From JAWPMV01 sp038527215 (GTDB lineage: Bacteria; Bacteroidota; Bacteroidia; J057): a DNA stretch of 64,000 nucleotides. The notes under the pieces were generated by a model. The model ran no database searches and was not told where the DNA came from. It saw only the letters and a program-made list of their open reading frames with translations. The translations under genes and the position numbers were made by a program. Location: NCBI GenBank assembly GCA_038527215.1, contig JBCBGC010000022.1:1-64000 (forward strand), given 5' to 3'. Of the stretch, positions 24,344-34,109 are shown piece after piece; positions within the stretch are counted from its first letter, which is position 1; each line of letters begins with the position of its first letter.

Positions 24344-26452
24344 CTAACGCTCGATCAGGCCCAGCGCTTTTTGTACGTCAGTCACCGGTAATTTGCAAAT
24401 CTTATCCTGGCAAACATAGAGCATGGTCATGCCCTCCACGGATTTGCTTTTCAACAATTGCAGCTTGCCTTCATCCGCTCCGCCCAACAAAAACACGTGC
24501 GGGAGATAAGCCGCAGCCATGGTTTTGCGGTGGCCTTCATAATCTGCTCCTACGATCGCTAATTCGTAGGGCTGGTGTACATAAGCTAGCAGAAGTTGGG
24601 CCCAGTTGGCGTAGTAAGCAGGCTGGCGGACAATATCCTGAAAGATATTTTTGACCATTTGCTCGGATCTCGCCAGGTAGGATTCTTCATACAACAGCGT
24701 ACCCAGGGCAAAGAGGCTTTGCGCCAGCGAGGAGTTGGCCGAAGGCATTTTATTATCGCCGAATTCTTTGCTGCGGGTAATCAAGGCAGCATCTTCATCG
24801 GAGGTGTAGAAGAAAAACCCACTTTTTTCGTCATTAAAGTGCGCCAGGACATATTCCATTAGCGCCTGAGCTTCGGTCAACCACTGTTCTTCAAAGGTCG
24901 CCTGATAAAAAGAAATCCAGGCCGCAATCACCGAGGCATAGTCATCGGCAAAAGCGTTGATGGTAGAAGCCTCTGATTTAAAATTGCGATTGAGTCCTCC
25001 ATCCTTCCGGAACATATATTTTTTCAAGAAAGCAGCATTTTCCCGGGCGACGTTCAAAAAGCGCTCATCTCCAAAAGCCTGATACGCATCCAGATAGCCT
25101 CGGATGGCCAGCCCATTCCAGGCCGTCAACACTTTATCATCCAAGCCAGGTCTTACCCGTTTTTCGCGTGCCTTGAGGAGTTTGGCTTTCTGGGTGTTGA
25201 GTTGATCCAAAAGACTTTCTGTAGAAAGCCCTAGCTGTTCTGCCCATGCCGCCACAGACTGGCGGGTATACAAGATATTTTTTCCTGCTTCCCAATTCCC
25301 ATTTTCTTTGATTTCAAAAATGGATTTGAACTGCGCAGCTTCTTTGCCCAGCACTTCCTCTATTTCAGCAGCGGACCAAACGTAGAATTTGCCTTCCTCT
25401 CCTTCGCTATCCGCATCCAATGAAGAGAAAAAAGCGCCCTCTTCATGCCGCATTTCGCGTTCCAGGAAATCTGCCGTTTCATATACCACCCTTTTATAGG
25501 CTTCGTCCTTCAGTAAAGCATAGGCATCACTGTATAAACTCATCAGCTGCCCGTTATCATAGAGCATTTTTTCAAAGTGAGGCACCTTCCACTCGGCATC
25601 GGTGGAGTAGCGCGCAAATCCCCCTCCCACTTGGTCATAGATGCCTCCTCTCATCATTTCGTCCAGGCTGGCTTTGATAGCCGTCAGGCTTTTTTCCTCC
25701 TCACCATGATAGTAAAGCCGCAAGAGCAATTGGTGTAAACTTGGCATGGGGAATTTGGGCGCTTTGTCCAGGCCTCCTTTTGTTAAGTCCATTAACGCCA
25801 GCAATTCTTGTTGGATTTTTTGCTCATGGCTCTGGTCAAAAGCGGATTCAAAGGGCACAAACTCCTGGACATCCAGGCTCTGCACGCCTTTGGTCAGCTC
25901 TGTGGCGGCTTTTTCTAACTCATCAGGCTTGTCCGACTTGTATCGGATAAAGGTATTGAGAAGGCGTAACCAGTTTTCCTTGGGAAAATAAGTCGCGGCA
26001 AATAGTGGCCGCCCGTCCGGCATAGCAATGGCATTCAGAGGCCAACCTCCATTTCCAGTGGTCATCTCAGCCACATTCATATAAATCTGATCCACATCTG
26101 GCCTTTCTTCCCGATCGACCTTAATGGCCACAAAATGCTCATTCATGAGCCTCGCTACCGCAGTATCTTCGAAGGACTCCCGCTCCATCACATGGCACCA
26201 GTGACAGGCGGCGTATCCCACCGAAATGATGAGCAGTTTATCCTCATCCCGGGCTTTTTCCAGCGCCTCCTCTCCCCAGGGATACCAATCGACGGGATTA
26301 TGGGCGTGTTGCAACAAATAAGGGCTACTGCTATTGATCAGCTTATTGGTATAGGCATGCGAATCGTGTTTTGCGGATTGCGATTGTTGCTGGGCATTGC
26401 AGGCATACAGCAACCAAATAAGGCTCAACAGAAAACCGGACAGTCGATACAT
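24344..26452 (-). CDS. DUF255 (YyaL/SPATA20-like) thioredoxin-domain lipoprotein
   Basis: A 702-residue protein with a lipoprotein signal (LLYAC, Cys18). The DUF255 thioredoxin-like domain (about 34-190) carries the signature NPVDWYPWG, CHWC (Cys83, Cys86), HVMERESFED and the NGGWPLN segment. The remaining 500 residues form the (alpha/alpha)6-barrel domain of the family (GGIYDQVGGGFARYS, KVLTAWNGLAI). The family is widespread but biochemically undefined. Family members are usually cytoplasmic, so an exported lipid-anchored form is a modest oddity. Confidence 0.9.
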   Translation of the reverse strand: MYRLSGFLLSLIWLLYACNAQQQSQSAKHDSHAYTNKLINSSSPYLLQHAHNPVDWYPWGEEALEKARDEDKLLIISVGYAACHWCHVMERESFEDTAVARLMNEHFVAIKVDREERPDVDQIYMNVAEMTTGNGGWPLNAIAMPDGRPLFAATYFPKENWLRLLNTFIRYKSDKPDELEKAATELTKGVQSLDVQEFVPFESAFDQSHEQKIQQELLALMDLTKGGLDKAPKFPMPSLHQLLLRLYYHGEEEKSLTAIKASLDEMMRGGIYDQVGGGFARYSTDAEWKVPHFEKMLYDNGQLMSLYSDAYALLKDEAYKRVVYETADFLEREMRHEEGAFFSSLDADSEGEEGKFYVWSAAEIEEVLGKEAAQFKSIFEIKENGNWEAGKNILYTRQSVAAWAEQLGLSTESLLDQLNTQKAKLLKAREKRVRPGLDDKVLTAWNGLAIRGYLDAYQAFGDERFLNVARENAAFLKKYMFRKDGGLNRNFKSEASTINAFADDYASVIAAWISFYQATFEEQWLTEAQALMEYVLAHFNDEKSGFFFYTSDEDAALITRSKEFGDNKMPSANSSLAQSLFALGTLLYEESYLARSEQMVKNIFQDIVRQPAYYANWAQLLLAYVHQPYELAIVGADYEGHRKTMAAAYLPHVFLLGGADEGKLQLLKSKSVEGMTMLYVCQDKICKLPVTDVQKALGLIER

Positions 26453-26524
26453 GTAGTTTGGTTAGGAATAGACTTAAAATTACTCAAAAATGTAGGGACA
26501 GTCGGTGCTTCCTGGAAAAAGGGC

Positions 26525-26551
26525 AAAAAAAAAGCCTCCCACAGGGGAGGC
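26525..26551 (-). terminator. Intrinsic terminator of the Cys-rich lipoprotein gene
   Basis: GCCTCCC and GGGAGGC form the stem; on the minus strand a T9 run follows. It lies about 20 bases beyond the stop. Confidence 0.85.
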
Positions 26552-26571
26552 AAAGGGGTAAGACTGTAAAT

Positions 26572-27000
26572 CTATTCTGTAGCATCGTCCAAAGACTGGA
26601 TGCATCTCATGCGAACCAGCGAGGTTTGCTGATCAGCAAGACACTCGTAAAGCGCGGCATTGGCGGTATGACTGCTGCCGCCGCTTCCGCATCCACTGCA
26701 GCTTTCATCTCCTCCATTGGCCATGGCTCTCAGGTCATCAGGTTGGGCAATGATGATATACCCCATCTCCACTTCCTGCCCGGTGACCATTTCATATCCA
26801 CGGGTGTCTTCCGTGTAGATTCGGTCGCCGTTCTTAGCCACGATGATCGGTCCACAATCCGAATTTGCCACGATGCCGGTCATCTGGCAGAGGTCTTCCG
26901 CCTGGATTTCCGCTGTGGGCTGGGGGGCTTGCAGCTGGCATGCCGAAAGTAGGCTCACCATAAAGCATCCCATCATGATTTTGAGCGTAGAAACTTTCAT
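26572..27000 (-). CDS. Cysteine-containing lipoprotein of unknown function
   Basis: A 142-residue protein with lipobox LLSAC (Cys21). The mature part has a YTEDTRGYEMVTGQEVEMGYIII beta-rich stretch (split here as YTEDTRGYE and VTGQEVEMGY), a CSGCGSGG cluster and further cysteines near the end (six or more after the lipid site). The cluster may bind metal or form disulfides. I do not recognise the family. It is flanked by its own terminator and is probably monocistronic. Confidence 0.7.
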   Translation of the reverse strand: MKVSTLKIMMGCFMVSLLSACQLQAPQPTAEIQAEDLCQMTGIVANSDCGPIIVAKNGDRIYTEDTRGYEMVTGQEVEMGYIIIAQPDDLRAMANGGDESCSGCGSGGSSHTANAALYECLADQQTSLVRMRCIQSLDDATE

Positions 27001-27439
27001 TTAGGTAGAGTAATTAGGTGGTTACAGAAGTTACTCATTACCAGAGGGAAATAAAAGTCTTGCTTGACTAAAAGCGAAATAACCAGCCCAAAATCCCTCG
27101 AAATCAAGCTCAGAATCCTCCGAAAATCCGACAAAACGAATTATCTGTATTGAACCGTAAATAATGCTTCTGGAACGGATTATTTCACCTCACCAACCGT
27201 AATAATTGAACCCTGAATATTTTTAATCAAAATCCCGAAATATCGGAAAATTCGCGATTCGCAAACAGCTTACTGTCAGAGACTTACCCCTGCTACGCGC
27301 GTACGTAGAAAAAAAGGTGACAATTCCTTAACCATTCACGAAGAAGCAACAAAATTGGATGCTATACGCTACTTTTAGGTATAGAACTTGTAACAGTTTT
27401 TTACCCTAACCTTTCCTTTTAGTACAAACAAAAACTAGC
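27001..27439. other. Divergent intergenic region
   Basis: There is no supported gene between the lipoprotein and the beta-lactamase-like gene, which point away from each other. It holds a 10-bp palindrome, TACGCGCGTA (27294-27303), and a TACTTTTA box near 27369 that may be the -7 element of the plus-strand gene. Confidence 0.5.
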
Positions 27440-29626
27440 GTGAAATCCACGAAGGACAGATATATTGTCGTGCTGTTCCCCCTCCTCGTAGGGGCGCTGG
27501 TAGCTAGTCTTTCGCTGGGAGGAAAGAAAACCGCGGACGACCCTTTCGTCCTCTCCTATCCCGACTTCGAATTTACGCATTGGGCTGACACCCTTGAAGA
27601 CATTGGTTTCAAGGGCATTCCTGTAGTCCATATCTCCGGTCGGGAAGCAGCAAAAGCCTCGGCAGTCCTCTTGCAAAACCGGCTTGACCTCTTACCCTTC
27701 GATCGCTTGAAAAATCGTCGCTTCCACATGCTGACGCTGGGTACGCCCCTGCCAGCCCTGGAAAAGATGGTCAATAACTATACCTCGGTCAGTACGGAGG
27801 CTCATCAGGACCTTTCACAGGTAAAGTGGAAGGAATACCGCATTTATGAAACCATCATCATTGCCCTCAACGAACTCAGCCCGGAAAAACAGGCGGTGGT
27901 TCAGGCATTGGTGGATAAGTTGGTAGGCTTTGCGGAAGTAGCCATCGTGAATTTCGGGGATCATCAGGTCCTTTCCGGCGTAGCTGAACATGCGACGGTA
28001 CTGCATTGTCCTTCCAATCAACGTAAGGCCCAGGAAGTAGTAGGCCAGATGTTATTTGGGGGACTCCCGGTCATGGCTCACATTTCTGATGAAGTAAAAG
28101 AGGACCTCAGCCTGAGCCAACGCTATACCACGCATGTTACGCGTCTGGGATATACAGATCCTGAATATCTGGGCTTCGAAAGTGATAGCCTGGTGGAAAT
28201 TGATGCCATCATTGCCGAAGGGATTCGAGAATTCGCCTTTCCAGGAGCGCAGGTATTGATCGCAAAGGAAGGCAAGGTCATTTTTCATAAAGCCTATGGG
28301 TATCATACCTACGAGCGGCAACGTCCCGTTGAGACAAACGATCTCTACGACCTGGCCTCTATCACCAAGGTAGCCTCCACTACCCTGGCGGCCATGAAGC
28401 TATATGAAGAAAAAAAGCTGCGCCTGGATGCGCCTTTGAAATCCTATTTCAACGATCCGACTTATACGCCCAGTCCTTATCGGGTATATGACACCATCCC
28501 TAAAAAGGCTTACTACGCCTATCTGGACACCTTGGCCGCCGATTCAGCGCTGGCTTTCGCCCAGAAGCGAGACACTATTTCCTTCCAGGACTCTCTTTTT
28601 CTGGTAGGCAGCTGGGTGTATCCCGATGGTGAAAAGCACCTGAGCCCGGTATTCAATATTCGAATCAAAGATTTGCTGACCCATACTTCCGGGCTGCAGC
28701 CTAGTCTGCCGATCGTTCCATACAAAAGACGCTATGGCGATCTTTATAGCCAGGTTGCGAACCAGAGCTATACCGTACCGGTTGCCCATGGCATGTTTAT
28801 GCGGGAGAACTATCTCGATTCTTTGTGGAACATGACCAAAGCCCTGCAAAGAGACAGTGGTCGTTACCAGTACAGCTGCGTGAATATGATTCTGCTGCAG
28901 CGGGCCATTGATTCTATCAACCAGACTTCCATTGGCAATTTTGTCAGTGATAACTTCTATCAGGAGCTGGGGTTACAGACCCTATGTTATAATCCGCTGG
29001 ATTACTTCTCCGCTAATCAGGTAGTCCCTACCGCCACCGATCGCTGGAGAAACCGCATGCTCTGTGGTACGGTTCATGACCCTACCGCGGCCCTGATGGG
29101 AGGGGTTTCCGGTAATGCCGGGCTTTTTTCCAATGCATCAGACCTGGCTATCCTTGGACAAATGCTCCTGAACGGAGGAAGTTACGGAGGGGTTCGCTAC
29201 CTGCGGGATAGCACCGTCAAACTCTTTACCCAGCGTCAGCGGGGACACCGGGGATATGGCTTTGACAAGCCTCCCAAAACGACTCAGTACGTGGTCGGAG
29301 AAAGTGCTACCCTGAAAACCTATGGCCACACCGGCTTTACCGGAACTTGTTTCTGGGTAGATCCGGAGAATGAGCTGGTGTATATTTTCCTTTCCAACCG
29401 CATCCATCCTTCGGTCAACAACAATCGCATCAATGAATTGCGCTTGCGTCAGCGGGTACATCAGGTGATTTACGATGCGATGGAAGCGCCCCTTAGAGCC
29501 CCTATCCGCAGAGATCGTCCCGCCGAGCCGACCTTGAGTCCGGATGAGGTGATTGTTCAGGGAAGCGAGCAGGAAAATGAGGAAATCACAGAGGCCCAAG
29601 CCACCACTGCTGCCCCTACAGAGTAA
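27440..29626 (+). CDS. GH3 C-terminal-like domain fused to a serine beta-lactamase-family domain
   Basis: A 728-residue exported protein. After a signal peptide (to about residue 27), residues 60-235 resemble the C-terminal alpha/beta domain of GH3 glycosidases (AAKASAVLLQNRLDLLPF, VVGQMLFGGLPV). Residues 250-680 are a beta-lactamase/EstB-type domain with SITK (Ser307, Lys310), a YSC tyrosine region near 470 and a GHTG motif near 630. The last 50 residues are an acidic, low-complexity tail. Bacteroidota have N-acetylglucosaminidase proteins built as GH3 barrel, GH3-C and beta-lactamase; here the catalytic barrel is absent. The start is the GTG at 27440, since an in-frame TAA lies about 11 codons upstream and no ATG precedes the signal peptide. 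It probably acts on cell-wall material as a peptidase or esterase. Confidence 0.85.
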   Translation: MKSTKDRYIVVLFPLLVGALVASLSLGGKKTADDPFVLSYPDFEFTHWADTLEDIGFKGIPVVHISGREAAKASAVLLQNRLDLLPFDRLKNRRFHMLTLGTPLPALEKMVNNYTSVSTEAHQDLSQVKWKEYRIYETIIIALNELSPEKQAVVQALVDKLVGFAEVAIVNFGDHQVLSGVAEHATVLHCPSNQRKAQEVVGQMLFGGLPVMAHISDEVKEDLSLSQRYTTHVTRLGYTDPEYLGFESDSLVEIDAIIAEGIREFAFPGAQVLIAKEGKVIFHKAYGYHTYERQRPVETNDLYDLASITKVASTTLAAMKLYEEKKLRLDAPLKSYFNDPTYTPSPYRVYDTIPKKAYYAYLDTLAADSALAFAQKRDTISFQDSLFLVGSWVYPDGEKHLSPVFNIRIKDLLTHTSGLQPSLPIVPYKRRYGDLYSQVANQSYTVPVAHGMFMRENYLDSLWNMTKALQRDSGRYQYSCVNMILLQRAIDSINQTSIGNFVSDNFYQELGLQTLCYNPLDYFSANQVVPTATDRWRNRMLCGTVHDPTAALMGGVSGNAGLFSNASDLAILGQMLLNGGSYGGVRYLRDSTVKLFTQRQRGHRGYGFDKPPKTTQYVVGESATLKTYGHTGFTGTCFWVDPENELVYIFLSNRIHPSVNNNRINELRLRQRVHQVIYDAMEAPLRAPIRRDRPAEPTLSPDEVIVQGSEQENEEITEAQATTAAPTE

Positions 29627-29627
29627 G

Positions 29628-30374
29628 TCATCCTTGCTCCCACTGCGTTTCCGCCCTTACCAATTCCTTTTCTTCTCCCAACCAAATCTGGTGTAACCAT
29701 CGGTTAGCTTCAAGCTGGTAATTTTTGACGATTACCTCTTTTTGAAAATCACATTCCGCTTTAAAATGTAAATCAATGCTCCTAAGTTTTCCCTGCTGAT
29801 AGAGAGCATCAGGGAGGGCTTCCATGATCCAGGTCAGATAGGCCTGGTTGCTCACATGTTGGTTAGGGTCCAGGTCTGCCCGGCGGATCTGTAGGACACG
29901 TGCTGATTGCAACGCTTGATCAGCCGGCATGCGCAGGCGGGCATGCTGGCGTTCCAGGGCCTCCTTGCCAGGAGGGAGTTGGACCAGCGGTTGTAAGTCG
30001 GCCGGTATGGAAATCATTTTCCGGGCCTCCATATCAAAAACAATCCAGGTGCTGTAAGCAGCAGCCCTTGTTTGAAGGTCTTCTCCCCGAATCACATAAT
30101 CTCGATACACCAGGCTACGTTGCTGTCCTGCGGGATAGGTTTCGACCTGATAGCGGTCCCGGTGTTGGGGTCTTTGATACAATTCTAATTTCAGGCGACT
30201 TAACACCCAACTAATGTTTCGGGCTTGTAATTGATAGATAGAAGCCCCCAGTTCCTCCGCATTATTCCAGGCGACTTCCTGCATCGCAAATAAGAGGGAG
30301 GAAATAGATATGCGACTGAAAGCATCTATTTCGTGGGCTTTTACCCGAAACCATTCCTGGGTTGCTCCGGCCAT
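29628..30374 (-). CDS. Acyl-ACP thioesterase (FatA/FatB family)
   Basis: A 248-residue double-hotdog thioesterase that would release free fatty acids from acyl carrier protein. The C-terminal catalytic segment DLDPNQHVSNQAYLTWIME carries the Asp, Asn and His of the plant FatB motif DxNxHxxN. The N-terminal hotdog has the usual YRDYVI strand and STWIVFD. It is last in a four-gene operon with a carboxyltransferase, a MaoC hydratase and a TPR protein (6-base spacing), which suggests acyl-chain metabolism as the theme. Confidence 0.9.
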   Translation of the reverse strand: MAGATQEWFRVKAHEIDAFSRISISSLLFAMQEVAWNNAEELGASIYQLQARNISWVLSRLKLELYQRPQHRDRYQVETYPAGQQRSLVYRDYVIRGEDLQTRAAAYSTWIVFDMEARKMISIPADLQPLVQLPPGKEALERQHARLRMPADQALQSARVLQIRRADLDPNQHVSNQAYLTWIMEALPDALYQQGKLRSIDLHFKAECDFQKEVIVKNYQLEANRWLHQIWLGEEKELVRAETQWEQG

Positions 30375-30379
30375 GATCG

Positions 30380-31876
30380 TTAAGACTTGTTGGATTGCGC
30401 TTGAATACGCTCAAGCAGGGTCAAAAAGGCAGGGGCTTCCGGGTGCCCATGTTGTTGGGCCACCTGCCCCCATTGCATGGCTTTTGCCACATCCCTCACT
30501 TGCCAGAAGACCTGAGCAGCTGTCAAACTGGCCCGCGGGTCCTTTGGGAAGTGTTCGGTCAGCCACTGAGCAGAAGGTAAGGCTTTTTCTGCATCTCCTA
30601 TCTCTAATAGGGTCTTCACCAAATTGAATCTTCCTCCCAGAAAGTTAGGAGCTAAGGAAACCACCCGCTCAAAATCCTGACTGGCCTGTGGCCACTTTTC
30701 CAGGGCTCCATACGCCCTGCCTCTGCCATTCAGACTGTTGATATGATCGGCTTGCTGCTTTAGGACGGAAGTAAAAGCTCGGATCGCCTCCTCAAATCGC
30801 TTGATTTCCAGGAATATTTCCCCTCGCCACTCCAAGCTTTCCCACAAGGCCCCATCTTTACTCAGCGCCATCTCGAAATCCGTCAAAGCCGGAAAGTTTT
30901 CTCCCGACCGTCGACGAGCTTTGCCTCTCAATAAATAAGCCTGCGCATGATCCCGCTCCTTCTCCAGCAGGCGACTCATATAGTCAATGGTTAAGGCATA
31001 ATCTTGCTGTTCAAAAGCCCATGCTCCCAACTGGTATAAGGCGGGTACGTGATCTGCCTCGATGGTCAGCACTTTTTCCCAGGCTGCAACGGCTGCTTCT
31101 TTTTGGCCATTTGCCCAAAGGACCCTACCCTTACCGTACCAGGGAGCGGCCTGATCCTCGCCCCTCTCTAACCATTGCTCATAGGCTTCGAGGGAAGCCG
31201 GGTATTCGCCTAGTTCTTCTAACCACATGGCTAGCAGCCCCGGAGCGGTCTCATCGGCGGTATCTTGCTGGATAGCCTTTCTGATTTGCTGCAAAGCCTC
31301 TTTTGCCTGTCCTAAGCGCCAGAGCAGTTCGGCCATGTTTCGGTGCAGATCAGGCGTCTGAGGATGAAGTTTTTCGATTTTTTGCCAGCTTTCCAGCGCT
31401 TTTTCAATCTGACCCATTGCTTCCTGAGCCTCCGCCAGGCCCGCCCACCCTTCTACCTCTTCCGCTACGGCTAAGCCTGCTTGATAGCTTTCCAGGGCTG
31501 CCTCCGGCTGCCCCAACTGAAATAAGGCTTTTCCCTTGCGAAAAAAGGCTACGGCATGTCGTGGCTCAAATTGTATGGCGCGGTCGTAATCCCGGATAGC
31601 CGCCTCGAAGTCTTCTAATTGAAGCCGACAGTTCCCCCGGTTGAAGTGGCCATAGTCGACCCGGGGATTCAAGCGAATAGCCACTGTATAATCTCCAATA
31701 GCTGCTTTGAGATCTCCCAGGGCATAGCGCGCATTCCCACGGTTGTTGTATACATCCGCTCGCTCCACCCCTGCCAGAATCAGTTGGGTGTAGACATCCA
31801 GGGCCGCCTGATATTCGCCATCAGCCAGTTGCTGGTTTGCCGCCAGAATCCGGGCTTCCAATTGGGGGTTGGACAT
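30380..31876 (-). CDS. Tetratricopeptide repeat protein
   Basis: A 498-residue protein made almost wholly of TPR units (about 13, with GNARYALGDLKAAIGDYTVAI-like packing, shown here only in part as GNARYALGDLKAAI). No signal peptide or membrane segment is visible, so it should be a cytoplasmic scaffold. It sits between the MaoC and thioesterase genes with 5-base gaps, so it may organise the enzymes of this operon; that is inference. Confidence 0.9.
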   Translation of the reverse strand: MSNPQLEARILAANQQLADGEYQAALDVYTQLILAGVERADVYNNRGNARYALGDLKAAIGDYTVAIRLNPRVDYGHFNRGNCRLQLEDFEAAIRDYDRAIQFEPRHAVAFFRKGKALFQLGQPEAALESYQAGLAVAEEVEGWAGLAEAQEAMGQIEKALESWQKIEKLHPQTPDLHRNMAELLWRLGQAKEALQQIRKAIQQDTADETAPGLLAMWLEELGEYPASLEAYEQWLERGEDQAAPWYGKGRVLWANGQKEAAVAAWEKVLTIEADHVPALYQLGAWAFEQQDYALTIDYMSRLLEKERDHAQAYLLRGKARRRSGENFPALTDFEMALSKDGALWESLEWRGEIFLEIKRFEEAIRAFTSVLKQQADHINSLNGRGRAYGALEKWPQASQDFERVVSLAPNFLGGRFNLVKTLLEIGDAEKALPSAQWLTEHFPKDPRASLTAAQVFWQVRDVAKAMQWGQVAQQHGHPEAPAFLTLLERIQAQSNKS

Positions 31877-31881
31877 AGTAA

Positions 31882-32337
31882 TTATTCGAAAATAAGGCCT
31901 AAAAACTCAGCCACGCATACCGGCTTCTCGGAGCCTTCCCGCTCCATGATGCCTTCGATCGTCATTTTGGCTCCACTGGCCTGATATGGTTCCAGGGCGA
32001 TCAGTTTGGCTCGTAGGCGTACGCGCGAACCTGCAGGAACATGAGAAGTAAAGCGCACCTTATTAAGTCCATAGTTCAGCCCCATTTTTGCTGATTCAAC
32101 TTCAATGAGTTGCTGGACGAGGTAGGACAGCAAAGAGAGGCTGAGAAAACCATGAGCGATGGGCGTACCAAAAGGAGATTCTTTCTTAGCACGCGCTACA
32201 TCGGTATGGATCCATTGATCGTCCAGGGTGGCCATAGAAAAGGCATTGATCATGTCTTGAGTAATGGTCACCCATTCGCTCGGCCCGAGGGGTTTGTCCT
32301 TCAGATCGGCCAAAGCGGCCAGGTTAGGAATTTTCAT
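31882..32337 (-). CDS. MaoC family (R)-specific enoyl-CoA hydratase
   Basis: A 151-residue hotdog-fold protein. The hydratase-2 motif is intact: DDQWIHTDVARAKK with the catalytic Asp and His, then SPFGTPIAHGFLSLSLL. Such enzymes hydrate trans-2-enoyl-CoA to (R)-3-hydroxyacyl-CoA (PhaJ-like), or the reverse. It is the second gene in the carboxyltransferase operon. Confidence 0.9.
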   Translation of the reverse strand: MKIPNLAALADLKDKPLGPSEWVTITQDMINAFSMATLDDQWIHTDVARAKKESPFGTPIAHGFLSLSLLSYLVQQLIEVESAKMGLNYGLNKVRFTSHVPAGSRVRLRAKLIALEPYQASGAKMTIEGIMEREGSEKPVCVAEFLGLIFE

Positions 32338-32352
32338 ATTTTCAATTCAAGC

Positions 32353-33930
32353 TTAGGTCATTCGAGGCCAGTTGGATAAATGTCGCGCACTGCGACGATG
32401 CGTATCTGATGATAAGGCCAAGTTGAGGGCCTGAATCAATTCCTGCCGGGTTTCCCGGGGATCAATGATTCGGTCAATCAGGTTGGCCCCTGCTGCCTCC
32501 CAGGGTGCATTCATTTTATCCATTTCCTGGAGAAAAGCATCCCGCATGGCTTCCGGATGCGCACTTTCCTTCATCTTTCTACCTAACACCACTTCTACAG
32601 CCACCAGCGGAGACATAAACGAAATCTCTGCTTTAGGCCAGGCTAGTAAGCTATCGGCCCCCATACGTGCCCCCACCATATTGCAGTGCGCCATGCCGTA
32701 GGATTTTCGCATGATGAGGGAAAGGCGTGGCACCGATGACTGCTGGATGGCATCAATAAAGCTCATGATTTTTTGCGGCATTTTTCGCATTTCCGCGGCT
32801 TTGCTCACATAGAACCCTGGGGTATCATGTATAAAGAGTAAGGGAATGTGATAGGAGTCGCAAAGGCTGATAAAAGACATGGCTTTCTCACAGGCTCCCG
32901 GTCCCATCGCGCCCGCCATTACCTTGGGATTATTGGCCAGGATACCGACGACCTTTCCATCCAGTCTCGCCAGAGCCGTGATCAGGCTCCCGTCAAAATA
33001 GGGCTTTAGTTCCAAGAGACTGTCTGCATCCACCAGGGTTTTCAGCACCTTGTGCATGGAATAGGTCTTACGGGCATCCTGGGGCACTAACTCCAAAATG
33101 TCGCCTTCCTCCGTCGCGGGTTCCCGGGCTGGGGCGATGGGAGGCAATTCAGCGGCATTGGGCGGGAAATAGGACAGCAGTTGGGGAATTATTTCCAGAG
33201 CATGCTGATCGTTTTCGGCAAAAAGGTCCACCAGGCCCGTGGTTTTTGCATGCACTTCCCAACCACCCAGTTCCTCCGGACTTACCTGCTCTTTGGTGGC
33301 TGCAGCCAACACCGGCGGGCCAGATACAGCCATGCTGGTGCCTTTTACCTGAATCACGATATCGGACTGGCAAGCCTTCCAGGTAGGACCTCCGTAGCAC
33401 TCTCCCATGATCACCGTAGCCATGAAATTCCCGCGGTTGCGAGCGGCATGATTGACGGGTACCGTGAAGGTCATCATCCCCGTAGCTCCCATGATATCCG
33501 GGATGCGGGCCCCTCCCCCATCTCCCATGTGGATATAGGGAAGGCCTCTTTGCTGGGCATAAAGCTGTAGCTCGTATTCTTTTTTGTAGCCTACTCTTCC
33601 GCCTGCTCCTGCCATCACCGATACATCATCCGCTGAAACGCATACCGCCTTCCCTTCTATGCTTCCCTGCCCACACACCTTGCCATCCGCGGGACTTTTT
33701 TCCCGGGCTGCTTTCAGATCACTATGCGCCAGCATGCCTCTCTCCACAAAACTATCCGGATCGAGCAGTTGTTGAATACGTTCACGCGCGGTCAGGCGGC
33801 CTTTCTTGTGCTGGCGGATTCGCGCTTTTTCAGAAGCTTGATCGAGGACGGCTTGCTTCCGCCGCTGTAATTCGTCTATACCAAAGGGATCATTCAGGGA
33901 GTTTTCCACGTCCTTTTTTGTTTTATCCAC
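32353..33930 (-). CDS. Acyl-CoA carboxylase carboxyltransferase (beta) subunit
   Basis: A 525-residue carboxyltransferase of the PccB/MmdA group, with two crotonase-like halves (about 30-280 and 290-520). GGGARIPDIMG, DDVSVMAGAGG, the CoA-loop region HDTPGFYVSKAAE and SFMSPLVAVEVV are visible. It would transfer CO2 from biotin to propionyl-, acetyl- or a related acyl-CoA. No biotin carboxylase or carrier gene is in the window, so the substrate cannot be fixed. It is first in the operon, 15 bases before the MaoC gene. Confidence 0.92.
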   Translation of the reverse strand: MDKTKKDVENSLNDPFGIDELQRRKQAVLDQASEKARIRQHKKGRLTARERIQQLLDPDSFVERGMLAHSDLKAAREKSPADGKVCGQGSIEGKAVCVSADDVSVMAGAGGRVGYKKEYELQLYAQQRGLPYIHMGDGGGARIPDIMGATGMMTFTVPVNHAARNRGNFMATVIMGECYGGPTWKACQSDIVIQVKGTSMAVSGPPVLAAATKEQVSPEELGGWEVHAKTTGLVDLFAENDQHALEIIPQLLSYFPPNAAELPPIAPAREPATEEGDILELVPQDARKTYSMHKVLKTLVDADSLLELKPYFDGSLITALARLDGKVVGILANNPKVMAGAMGPGACEKAMSFISLCDSYHIPLLFIHDTPGFYVSKAAEMRKMPQKIMSFIDAIQQSSVPRLSLIMRKSYGMAHCNMVGARMGADSLLAWPKAEISFMSPLVAVEVVLGRKMKESAHPEAMRDAFLQEMDKMNAPWEAAGANLIDRIIDPRETRQELIQALNLALSSDTHRRSARHLSNWPRMT

Positions 33931-33984
33931 AGCCTATCCACCAACTTATCCACAGAGATTGAACGGAGGGGAGGCTGAAGAGTA

Positions 33985-33992
33985 CAAATATA
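33985..33992 (-). promoter_or_regulatory. -7 element of the carboxyltransferase operon
   Basis: TATATTTG on the minus strand fits TAnnTTTG exactly and lies about 55 bases before the ATG. No -33 TTG is evident. Confidence 0.45.
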
Positions 33993-34109
33993 GGCATTGA
34001 AATGCAGCGGATTGGGACCCGTTTAGGATTCAATCTGAAAGATTTGCTAGAGGGACAGGGGCTTTGTACATTCGCCCATCCCGCTCGAAAACGAGGTGAT
34101 TTTCAACAC

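Noticed and set aside
27294..27303. TACGCGCGTA palindrome as an operator
   Set aside because: A single short palindrome far from either start codon; not enough to call a site.
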